Assembly: GCA_934692295.1 (NCBI GenBank)
Contig: CAKUTL010000045.1
Location: 1 to 12,301, forward strand
DNA length: 12,301 nt
Direction of reading: 5' to 3'
Origin: an uncultured Candidatus Melainabacteria bacterium
Lineage (GTDB): Bacteria; Cyanobacteriota; Vampirovibrionia; Gastranaerophilales; Gastranaerophilaceae
Each line of letters begins with the position of its first letter. Position 1 is the stretch's first letter. This document shows, piece by piece, positions 1 through 6,361 of the stretch. The notes beneath the pieces are model-generated. The model saw only the letters and a program-made list of their open reading frames with translations. It did no database searches and had not been told where the DNA came from. The position numbers and the translations under genes were made by a program.

Positions 1-187
1 AATTAAGAAAGACTTAACTCTTTCATTTACCCCACAAATTAACTGAAACAATTACCCCATTGCGGAGGTTATATTTACAAGAAGTAATATCCATTCTTAT
101 ATCGCAAAGAATGGATATTGTATTATGTACACTTAATCGTATAAGCTCTTGTTTTTAAAGGCTTTATCCTGAATAAGTCCGTCTGAT
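1..187. other. Left-edge region without a recognisable gene
   Basis: I see no supported gene here. A + strand frame that is open from the left edge ends in a TGA at 42-44, but only 14 codons are visible, so it cannot be told from chance. A small 6-bp inverted repeat (GAAAGA / TCTTTC, 7-12 and 19-24) and the stronger hairpin at 86-119 are the only structures I found. No tRNA-like fold was seen. Confidence 0.5.
86..119. terminator. 13-bp perfect hairpin, possible terminator of a gene left of the window
   Basis: AATATCCATTCTT (86-98) and its exact reverse complement (107-119) flank an 8-base loop. The sequence after it on the + strand (GTATTATG) is only weakly T-rich, so this is not a textbook intrinsic terminator. 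It could end a gene lying left of the window, or be a palindromic protein-binding site upstream of the TPR gene. Confidence 0.4.
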
Positions 188-216
188 TTGACTTTTAGGC
201 GTGTTTGTAATATTCT
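188..216 (+). promoter_or_regulatory. Candidate sigma-70-type promoter for the TPR gene
   Basis: TTGACT (188-193) and TATTCT (211-216) are separated by 17 bases. They match the -35 consensus at 5 of 6 and the -10 consensus at 4 of 6 positions. The expected transcription start is near 223. That lies after the GTG at 201 and before the ATG at 261, which supports the ATG as the start codon. Inferred from sequence only. Confidence 0.45.
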
Positions 217-260
217 TAACATATATTGTAATTTCAAAGGTTGCAATTTTGGTATTGATT

Positions 261-1457
261 ATGAAAAAGAGAATTCTAACAAGTTTACTTTTGATAGGGC
301 TTATGACTAGCGGAACTTCAATTTTCGCTCCTGCTTCATATGCAGCTCAAAAGTTAACGAGAAAACAAAAAAAAGAGATTCAGTATTTGGATGTAGCATC
401 TTCTGCGTTTGATATGAAACAGTATGATACTGCTATAGAATATTTCACAAAGGCAATTGAATTAAATCCAACTAATGCAGAGAGTTATACCAAACGTGCA
501 AATGCGAAATATTTGAGTGGCAATTATAAAGATGCCGTTAAAGATTACACTGCGGCTCTTGAAATCGATCCGAAGAAAGAAAATATTTACTATAATCGAG
601 GAATTGCAAATGCTAACTTAAAGGCTTATGATGATGTAATTGCAGATTATACAAAAGAATTGGAAGTAAATCCTAAAAATATCAATGCTTACTTAAATCG
701 TGGTACGACAAATGTCATGCTAAATAAATTTGAGGACGCAATTTCTGATTTTACAAAAGCAATTGAGCTAGATAATAAAAATGAAATGGCTTATTACAAT
801 CGAGGAATAGCTAAACGTTGTAATAAAGATTATAAAGGCGCATTGGAAGATTATTCAAAAGTTATTGAATTAGATAATAAATCGGCAGATGCTTATAATA
901 ATAGGGGTGTAGCTAAGTACTATTTGAAGGATTATTCCGGAGCAATTGCAGATTATGCAAAAGTTGTTGAATTGGATAAAAACTTTAAAAGAGTTTATTA
1001 TAACAGAGGGTTAGCTAATTTAGGATTATCTAAATACGAAGATGCGATAGTTGATTTTACAAAAGAAATTGAACAAAATTCTAAAAATGATCAGGCATAT
1101 TATGATAGAGGCTTGGCAGAAGCTAAGTTAGCTCATTACAGTTCTGCAATTGATGATTATTCGAAAGCAATTGAATTAAACTCTAAAAATGCGGATTATT
1201 ATGCTGATAGGGGAGAATTATTGTATCGTTCGGGCGGCGATTTAAAAAAAGCTGAGCAAGATTTGACAAAAGCAATAGAATTAGATAATTATGATGCTGA
1301 AAAGTATTTAACTAGGGCGATGATTTTCTGTAAGCTAAAAATGTATCTTGTTGCAATTGATGATTTGAACATTGCAATTAAAATTAATCCGAAAAATACA
1401 GAAGCATATGATTTACGTTCTTATGCAATAAAATCTTTGACAGGGCAAGTTAAATAG
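261..1457 (+). CDS. Exported tetratricopeptide-repeat (TPR) protein, ten repeats
   Basis: The start at ATG 261 gives 398 residues beginning with a clear Sec signal peptide: MKKR, a hydrophobic stretch, then an Ala-rich end with a likely cut in the SYAAQ region near residue 28. A longer GTG start at 201 adds 20 hydrophobic residues before this and lies upstream of the predicted transcription start, so I reject it. The mature protein is almost entirely ten consecutive 34-residue TPR units (one is 35), from about residue 45 to the end. Each has the Y..A..D(Y/F)(T/S)KAIEL pattern, and most begin with an RG pair. TPR arrays form a superhelix that binds proteins. An export signal with no membrane anchor suggests a periplasmic or surface scaffold. 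The partner and precise role are unknown. The ribosome binding site is weak (AAAGG at 236-240, far from the ATG). No terminator is visible before the next gene. Confidence 0.85.
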   Translation: MKKRILTSLLLIGLMTSGTSIFAPASYAAQKLTRKQKKEIQYLDVASSAFDMKQYDTAIEYFTKAIELNPTNAESYTKRANAKYLSGNYKDAVKDYTAALEIDPKKENIYYNRGIANANLKAYDDVIADYTKELEVNPKNINAYLNRGTTNVMLNKFEDAISDFTKAIELDNKNEMAYYNRGIAKRCNKDYKGALEDYSKVIELDNKSADAYNNRGVAKYYLKDYSGAIADYAKVVELDKNFKRVYYNRGLANLGLSKYEDAIVDFTKEIEQNSKNDQAYYDRGLAEAKLAHYSSAIDDYSKAIELNSKNADYYADRGELLYRSGGDLKKAEQDLTKAIELDNYDAEKYLTRAMIFCKLKMYLVAIDDLNIAIKINPKNTEAYDLRSYAIKSLTGQVK

Positions 1458-1501
1458 ACATAATTTCCATCATTCGTATCAGGTTTAAATTTTGACATTG
1501 G

Positions 1502-1510
1502 TGCTATAAT
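1502..1510 (+). promoter_or_regulatory. Extended -10 element upstream of the leucyl aminopeptidase gene
   Basis: TGCTATAAT (1502-1510) is a perfect extended -10 (TG, one base, TATAAT). A TTGACA lies at 1492-1497, only 7 bases before the -10, too close to act as its -35. No good -35 sits at the usual distance. An extended -10 promoter can do without one. A Shine-Dalgarno site (AAAAGGAG, 1518-1525) follows. Confidence 0.5.
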
Positions 1511-1533
1511 TGACTTGAAAAGGAGAGTCTTAT

Positions 1534-2928
1534 ATGGAAATTAAAATTGTAAAAAACACAAAAGAAGTTTTGTGTGATGTCTTGGTTGTAAATAAATTTG
1601 AAGGTAAAGAAACTTCAAATGCTTTGGTTAATAGATTTGCTCCAGAGTCTTTTCAGGGTAAAGCTGGGCAAATGTTTGTAATTCATACTCAAAAAGAATA
1701 TCCTGCTGAACAAATTTTGGCTATTGGCTTAGGTCAAGAAAATAATATGGATAACAATGTCGTTAGAGAAAATGTTGCAAAAGCCGTAAAAAAATGTATT
1801 GAATTAAAAGCAAAAACTGTAGCATTTGATTTTGATACAGATTATAGTTTTGGCGTTTCAACTGTAATTGGTGCATCAATTGCAAATTATCATTTTGATA
1901 AATATAAAACTAAAAAAGAACATAGAATTTCTGAAATTTATCTTTCAAATGTTTCAAGTGATATAGAAGCCGCTAAAATAGTTGCAGATGCAATGAAATT
2001 TACTCGTAATTTAGCGAATGAACCTGCAGCATTTGCAACTCCAACAAAATTAGCTGAAATTGCACAAGGAATTGAAGGTGTTGAAACTGTTGTTTATGAT
2101 GAACCTAAAATTAGAGAAATGGGTATGGGTGCATATCTTGCTGTTGCTCAAGGTAGTGTACAACCTCCTAAATTTATTCACATGAAGTATGTTCCACAAA
2201 ATCCTAAAAAAAGAATTGCAATTATCGGTAAAGGTTTATGCTTTGATAGTGGCGGACTTGATATTAAACCTGCAGCTTCTATGCTAAATATGAAAGATGA
2301 TATGTCTGGAGCTGCTTGTATTTTAGGAATTATGAAAGTTATTTCTAAACTTCACCCAGAAATTGAAGTTAATGGTATTATTGCTGCTTGTGAAAATATG
2401 CCATCAGGTAGCTCATACAAACCAGGAGATATTGTCACTGCTAAAAATGGTAAAACAATTGAAGTTGATAATACTGATGCGGAGGGTCGTTTAACATTAG
2501 CTGATGCATTATGTTATGCTTGTGAACTTGGTGTAGATGAAGTAATTGATATTGCTACTTTAACAGGTGCTTGTATGGTAGCTTTGGGTACAGTTGCTTC
2601 TGGTATTATGGGTAATGATGAAGAATTTATTCAAGACATTATTAAAACTGGAAATTATGTAGGTGAAAAATACTGGGAACTTCCTATGTGGCAAGAATAT
2701 CGTGACAATATGAATAGTGATGTTGCAGATATGAAAAACACTGGAACAAGATTTGGTGGGGCTTCTGCTGCTGGCATGTTCTTGAAAGAATTTGTGACAG
2801 ATAGTGTAAAATGGGCTCATCTTGATGTTGCGGGAACAGCTCTTATTGATAAGCCTCAAAAAGAATTCTGTAAAGGGGCAACTGGTGTTGGTGTTAGAAC
2901 ATTGCTAAGCTATATTTTGGCTCACTAG
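1534..2928 (+). CDS. pepA: Leucyl aminopeptidase (M17 family, cytosolic)
   Basis: This is a two-metal exopeptidase that removes N-terminal residues from peptides. It likely works in cytosolic peptide turnover, as a hexamer as in its family. The 464-residue length is slightly short of the E. coli PepA type (about 500). The metal ligands align fully: K233, D238, D256, D315 and E317. So do the catalytic K245 and R319. The family signature NTDAEGRL is at residues 313-320. The poorly conserved N-terminal domain covers roughly the first 150 residues and the peptidase domain the rest. The start is fixed by AAAAGGAG eight bases upstream. The gene has its own extended -10 and a terminator at 2951-2989, so it is probably transcribed alone or with read-through from the TPR gene. 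The family is certain. The substrate range cannot be read from sequence. Confidence 0.96.
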   Translation: MEIKIVKNTKEVLCDVLVVNKFEGKETSNALVNRFAPESFQGKAGQMFVIHTQKEYPAEQILAIGLGQENNMDNNVVRENVAKAVKKCIELKAKTVAFDFDTDYSFGVSTVIGASIANYHFDKYKTKKEHRISEIYLSNVSSDIEAAKIVADAMKFTRNLANEPAAFATPTKLAEIAQGIEGVETVVYDEPKIREMGMGAYLAVAQGSVQPPKFIHMKYVPQNPKKRIAIIGKGLCFDSGGLDIKPAASMLNMKDDMSGAACILGIMKVISKLHPEIEVNGIIAACENMPSGSSYKPGDIVTAKNGKTIEVDNTDAEGRLTLADALCYACELGVDEVIDIATLTGACMVALGTVASGIMGNDEEFIQDIIKTGNYVGEKYWELPMWQEYRDNMNSDVADMKNTGTRFGGASAAGMFLKEFVTDSVKWAHLDVAGTALIDKPQKEFCKGATGVGVRTLLSYILAH

Positions 2929-2950
2929 TTTGAATTTGTGAATAAAATCT

Positions 2951-2989
2951 AAAAGCGTGGTGTAAAATTTGCACTACGCTTTTGTTTTT
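2951..2989 (+). terminator. Intrinsic terminator after pepA
   Basis: AAAAGCGTGGTG (2951-2962) pairs with CACTACGCTTTT (2972-2983), a 12-bp stem with one G-T wobble and a 9-base loop. GTTTTT follows. The A-run on the other side would make it partly functional in reverse, but no - strand gene reads into it. Confidence 0.85.
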
Positions 2990-3025
2990 ACATATTGTAA
3001 TAATAAAGAAGCCCAAGTAAAAGTA

Positions 3026-3039
3026 TGTTATACTATAAT
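3026..3039 (+). promoter_or_regulatory. Overlapping -10 elements before the response regulator
   Basis: TGTTATACT (3026-3034) reads as an extended -10, and an exact TATAAT overlaps it at 3034-3039. No recognisable -35 sits 17 bases upstream of either. This is the second + strand unit in the window with a strong or extended -10 and no clear -35. The start codon is about 30 bases downstream, behind GAGGGA. Confidence 0.45.
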
Positions 3040-3068
3040 TAAATTAACATTTTGTGATTAGAGGGAAT

Positions 3069-3440
3069 ATGAAAAAGATTTTAATTGTTGATGACGAACA
3101 AGATATAGTTGAGAGCCTTAAATTTGTATTAGAAAATTGTAATTATACTTGCTATTGTGCTTATAATGGCGAAGATGGTTTGAAGTTGGCAAGGGAAATT
3201 ATTCCAGATCTAATTATTCTTGATGTCATGATGCCAAGAATAAATGGTTTTAAAATTAGCAGACTTTTAAAATTTGATAATAAGTATAAAAATATTCCAA
3301 TTTTAATGGTTACGGCTCGCTCACAAGAAGAAGATAAACTCATTGGGGAAGAAACAGGTGCAGATGAATATATTACTAAACCTTTCGACCTTGATGATGT
3401 TGTGAAAACAGTTCAAAAGTATTTGGATTCAGATAAGTAA
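3069..3440 (+). CDS. Single-domain response regulator (CheY-like receiver)
   Basis: A stand-alone receiver of 123 residues with no output domain. All active-site positions are present: acidic pair D8/D9, phospho-acceptor D52 (in ILDVMMP), switch residue T82 and K104 (in KPF). It should be phosphorylated by a histidine kinase encoded elsewhere and then act by protein contact. I chose ATG 3069 because GAGGGA (3061-3066) lies just upstream and the receiver fold starts at KKILIVDDE. A GTG at 3054 would add five residues outside the fold. The stop is one base before the start of the GspE/PilB-like gene, so the two are almost certainly co-transcribed and translationally coupled. That makes the neighbour, or the machine it acts on, the natural candidate target. 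This functional link is inference. Confidence 0.93.
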   Translation: MKKILIVDDEQDIVESLKFVLENCNYTCYCAYNGEDGLKLAREIIPDLIILDVMMPRINGFKISRLLKFDNKYKNIPILMVTARSQEEDKLIGEETGADEYITKPFDLDDVVKTVQKYLDSDK

Positions 3441-3441
3441 A

Positions 3442-4824
3442 ATGAATATTATTACAAACAAAACATTAGAAACTTTAAAGTATGACTTGGTAAGAGAAGG
3501 TCTTGTTCAATATGAAGTTGTTGAACAAGCGGAAGAAATTGCTAATGCTCAGAATATTAATATTGGGCAGGCACTTATCAATTCTGGTTTTTTGACGGAA
3601 GAAAAATTGATTAAGTTTTTGGAATCTAAGCTCCATACTCCATATGTAAATTTAGATGATTATCAACTTGATCCAAATTGCTTAAAATACATAAATTATT
3701 CAGATGCAAGAAGATATAAAATTATTCCGCTATTCAAGATTGAAAATACTTTAACAGTTGCGATGGCAGATCCTCGAGATTTGTTTGCTATTGATAAAAT
3801 TATGGAAACGGCAGAATGTGAAATTGATCCAGTTTTATCTTCAGAAGAAAGTATCTTGAAAAAAATTGATGAATATTACAAAATTGATGTAACTGTTGGC
3901 AATATTTCGACAGATGAAAACTCCGGCTATGACTGGCAAGATGAATTGCATAAAGAAGATTTAAGTGATAACCATATTCAGAAAATTATTCGTGCAATTT
4001 TGAAACAAGCAATATTAGAGGGAATTCACGAAGTTACTTTCCAAGGTGAAGATGATGGTTTAGGTGTAAACTTTAAAAAGCATGGCGAATTTTCTAATAA
4101 AGGTTCCATTCCAACAGTTTTGGTTTCATCTTTTGTTGCAAAATTAAAATCTCTTTCAGAATTAGATCCTTCTGTTTCTGAGGTTCCTCAGCTTGGTAAA
4201 TTGTGCTTTAAAGTTGATAATATTATTGTAATTGCAAGTGTTTCAACATTCCCAACTATTATGGGCGAGAGAATTTTCTTGAAGATATACAAACCACCTA
4301 AAAAATTAGAAGAAATTATTTCTTTTAAAACCGGTTTGGCAGAAGTAAAGCAAGCATTAAATAAACCTGGTATAATTTTGGTTTGTGGCTCTGCTTTGAG
4401 TGGAAAAACTCACGTTATTTATTCTTTGTTGTTAGAGGCTGCAAAGAATAAGTCAAAAAATATTATGACCCTTGAAAGTATTTCAAAATACGAGCTTGCA
4501 GGGGTAAACCAATGTGAATTTAATGAGAATGTTGGTTTTAATATGGATAAGGCTGCAAGATTTATTGAATTTCAGGCTCCTGATATAATTTATCTTGAAG
4601 GAATAAAATCAAAAGAGTCCTTTGATTATTTTTCAAGTCTTGTTTATAATGACAAAACGATTGTTATGGAATTTTTAGCAAATAACATGGATGATTTGAG
4701 AAATAAAATGTCTTTTTCTGATTTTGATACTCTAAAATCTATAATTTCTTGTATGATATTTATTCACTCTCAAACAAGTGTTGAAGTATTTAATAGAGAA
4801 ACAATTCAAAAATATTTAGGATAA
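3442..4824 (+). CDS. Degenerate GspE/PilB-like protein (MshEN/T2SSE_N domain plus reduced secretion-type ATPase domain)
   Basis: Residues 1 to about 150 resemble the N-terminal domain of GspE/PilB/MshE ATPases: helical bundle, then the IIPLF...LTVAMADPRD core. From about residue 180 the protein follows the T2SSE ATPase fold. Its nucleotide motifs are altered: Walker A is GSALSGKT (316-323) rather than GPTGSGKT, and Walker B is PDIIYLEGIK (380-389) rather than PDI..VGEIRD. The usual Arg-rich segment reads SEVPQLGK, and the Arg before VSTxPT is Ala. No four-Cys zinc motif is visible. After Walker B the usual TGH..ST.HT His-box is replaced by unrelated sequence. At 460 residues it is about 100 short of full PilB. 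MshEN domains can bind c-di-GMP, but the first motif here (NIGQALINSG) lacks the usual leading Arg. Likely a regulatory or pseudo-ATPase of a type IV pilus or type II secretion system. It is tied to the receiver gene one base upstream. Confidence 0.75.
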   Translation: MNIITNKTLETLKYDLVREGLVQYEVVEQAEEIANAQNINIGQALINSGFLTEEKLIKFLESKLHTPYVNLDDYQLDPNCLKYINYSDARRYKIIPLFKIENTLTVAMADPRDLFAIDKIMETAECEIDPVLSSEESILKKIDEYYKIDVTVGNISTDENSGYDWQDELHKEDLSDNHIQKIIRAILKQAILEGIHEVTFQGEDDGLGVNFKKHGEFSNKGSIPTVLVSSFVAKLKSLSELDPSVSEVPQLGKLCFKVDNIIVIASVSTFPTIMGERIFLKIYKPPKKLEEIISFKTGLAEVKQALNKPGIILVCGSALSGKTHVIYSLLLEAAKNKSKNIMTLESISKYELAGVNQCEFNENVGFNMDKAARFIEFQAPDIIYLEGIKSKESFDYFSSLVYNDKTIVMEFLANNMDDLRNKMSFSDFDTLKSIISCMIFIHSQTSVEVFNRETIQKYLG

Positions 4825-4830
4825 AAAAAG

Positions 4831-4855
4831 ACCCGCTGAATTGGCGGGTTTTAAA
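4831..4855 (+). terminator. Intrinsic terminator after the GspE/PilB-like gene
   Basis: ACCCGC (4831-4836) pairs with GCGGGT (4844-4849) around a 7-base loop and is followed by a short T-run (TTTT within 4849-4852, then AAAATTTT). It begins seven bases after the stop codon. An A-run precedes it. It closes the receiver/ATPase unit. Confidence 0.88.
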
Positions 4856-5021
4856 ATTTTCTAGGGAATTAGGAATAGGAATTAATCTTCTCTCTTGTAT
4901 TTAAACGGATTTTGAAATCTCTCTTTTAATATCTCTCGTGTTTATTTAATGTTTACATATATATAAAGTATATACAAAATATCTAATTTCATTAAAGGGT
5001 TAATTTGTTACAATTCGTAAT
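4856..5021. other. A+T-rich intergenic spacer between convergent units
   Basis: I see no gene here. The stretch is very A+T-rich, with a TATATATAAAGTATATA-like segment around 4958-4976 and short CTCTCTT-type repeats near 4890-4940. The segment resembles a promoter, but neither strand has a gene directly downstream, so no function is assigned. Confidence 0.5.
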
Positions 5022-5056
5022 AAAAAATAGAGGTTATATTATAACCTCTATTTTTT
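5022..5056. terminator. Symmetric bidirectional terminator, end of the fabZ unit
   Basis: A perfect 16-bp inverted repeat (5022-5037 with 5041-5056) around an ATT loop has six A on one flank and six T on the other. The T-run therefore falls at the end in either direction. It lies 23 bases past the fabZ stop on the - strand and also blocks any + strand read-through. Confidence 0.9.
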
Positions 5057-5079
5057 AGTTTTTAAATTTCTTCAGAGAA

Positions 5080-5529
5080 CTATTTTAAAGCAAAAGTCAT
5101 ATCTGCTTCTACACAAGTTTTTCCATCTACTTTACCAACACCGTGAGCTTTGCAGATAGGTCCTTTAACTTTAGTAAGTTCAACTTCCATTTCAAATTTA
5201 TCGCCAGGTCTAACGATATTTTTAAATCTTACACCATCAACTCCAGCATATAGAGTTAATTTTCCTTCAAATTCTGGCATTGTCATTAAAATTGGAGCTG
5301 AACATTGAGCCATAGCTTCAAGTTGTAAAACTCCTGGCATGATTGGATTTCCAGGGAAGTGACCTTGGAAAAATTGTTCATTCATAGTTAAATTTTTATA
5401 ACCTTTAGCGTATTTACCTGGAACGCATTCGGTAATTCTATCAACTAATAAGAATGGGTATCTGTGAGGAATCATATCCATAATTTGCAAAGTATCGAAG
5501 CTCAAAACTTCTTTAGTTTCTTCTGACAT
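5080..5529 (-). CDS. fabZ: 3-hydroxyacyl-[acyl-carrier-protein] dehydratase FabZ
   Basis: FabZ removes water from beta-hydroxyacyl-ACP in type II fatty-acid elongation. It shares the 3-hydroxyacyl-ACP pool with lipid A synthesis, which explains its place beside lpxC. The 149-residue length is normal (E. coli has 151). The hot-dog fold signature is intact: HRYPFLLVDR at 22-31, HFPGNPIMPG at 57-66 with catalytic H57, and catalytic E71 in LEAMAQ. The start codon follows AGGAGAG at 5534-5540, which overlaps the lpxC stop. The gap to lpxC is 10 bases, so the genes are coupled. It is the last gene of the unit and ends at the hairpin at 5022-5056. FabA is unlikely because of the length and the HFPG.P motif pattern. 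Confidence 0.97.
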   Translation of the reverse strand: MSEETKEVLSFDTLQIMDMIPHRYPFLLVDRITECVPGKYAKGYKNLTMNEQFFQGHFPGNPIMPGVLQLEAMAQCSAPILMTMPEFEGKLTLYAGVDGVRFKNIVRPGDKFEMEVELTKVKGPICKAHGVGKVDGKTCVEADMTFALK

Positions 5530-5539
5530 TTTTCTCTCC

Positions 5540-6358
5540 TTATATTTCTACTAATTTATCTTTTAACATTTTTGCAACTTTGACATGAACGGCATGTCCA
5601 GCTTCTTTTGCGAGTATTTGGCATCTCATATTTAGAGGGTTTACACCAGTCAAATACAAATCCCCAACTAAATCTAGCATTTTGTGCTTAATTGGTTCAT
5701 TTTCAGAACGTAATTCTGTTGTGTATCCGCCGTCATCAGTAAATCCGACAGTATTATCTTGAGTTACACCTTGGGCAAATCCGAGCATTTGATATTTTTT
5801 TAAATCGTGATAAAAACCAAATGTTCTTGCTTCAATGATTTCATATTTATTTTTAGGGTTATAGTTAATAAACTTTCTTGTTAAATCAGGATGAGCATAA
5901 TTTACTGCATAGGACATAAATAAGCTATCTGATGGTAAAATAACAAGACTTGTTTTTCCATTTAAGTAATAAACCGGTTCAGAAACAGTATAATATTTTT
6001 CTTTTGCAAAAAATGGTTTATCTGTTCCTGCTTCTTTTATTGCCTTAACCCATTCCAAAGAGCTTCCGTCAAGAGCTGGCACTTCTTCTTCTGTCATACA
6101 AATATCAACAGAATCGATGTGGCAGAATGCTAATGCTGCGGATAAGTGTTCTGTAAGCATTGCACGTGCTTTTTTCGTTCCCATAACAACACAATGATCT
6201 GTTGCAATTACGTTATCAGCACTTGCAGTAAAAGAGTCTTTATCCTTTACAAAATATCTTATCTGCCCGGAGTTTGACGGGAATAGTGTAACCTCGCAAG
6301 GTTTATTCTTCATCAAACCGTTTCCAACTAACTTAACTTCTTTCTTTAGAGTTACCAT
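5540..6358 (-). CDS. lpxC: UDP-3-O-acyl-N-acetylglucosamine deacetylase LpxC
   Basis: LpxC is the zinc deacetylase that performs the committed step of lipid A synthesis in the cytoplasm. Catalytic residues align: E70-H71 in TEHLSAAL, H225 and D229 in KHKMLD, H255 in EAGHAVH, and the ARTFGF segment holding the conserved Thr. Zinc ligands should be H71, H225 and D229. The length is 272 residues against about 300 in E. coli. The start is three bases after the lpxD stop. There is no well-placed Shine-Dalgarno: the nearest, GAGGT at 6372-6376, is 13 bases away inside lpxD. Translation probably depends on ribosomes finishing lpxD. The N-terminus is unusual: the conserved GVGLHSG motif reads GNGLMKNK (12-19), lacking the His and Ser-Gly. 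The fold appears complete otherwise, so I treat it as active. Confidence 0.94.
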   Translation of the reverse strand: MVTLKKEVKLVGNGLMKNKPCEVTLFPSNSGQIRYFVKDKDSFTASADNVIATDHCVVMGTKKARAMLTEHLSAALAFCHIDSVDICMTEEEVPALDGSSLEWVKAIKEAGTDKPFFAKEKYYTVSEPVYYLNGKTSLVILPSDSLFMSYAVNYAHPDLTRKFINYNPKNKYEIIEARTFGFYHDLKKYQMLGFAQGVTQDNTVGFTDDGGYTTELRSENEPIKHKMLDLVGDLYLTGVNPLNMRCQILAKEAGHAVHVKVAKMLKDKLVEI

Positions 6359-6361
6359 TTT

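Noticed and set aside
2..44. 3' end of a gene entering from the left on the + strand
   Set aside because: Only 14 open codons precede a TGA and there is no recognisable sequence; too short to support.
201..260. GTG start at 201 extending the TPR protein by 20 residues
   Set aside because: It would place a second hydrophobic stretch before a complete signal peptide and lies upstream of the predicted transcription start near 223. ATG 261 begins the standard MKKR signal sequence.
261..1457. Repeated DNA in the TPR gene as a CRISPR or tandem-repeat array
   Set aside because: The periodicity of 102 bases is in frame and follows the 34-residue protein repeat; the DNA units are diverged and have no spacers.
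2560..2859. 99-residue reading frame antisense to pepA
   Set aside because: It overlaps the catalytic part of a certain gene and has no family features and no ribosome binding site; a shadow frame.
4950..4980. A+T-rich segment as a replication origin or promoter
   Set aside because: There is no cluster of DnaA-box-like sites and no downstream gene on either strand; simple A+T richness explains it.
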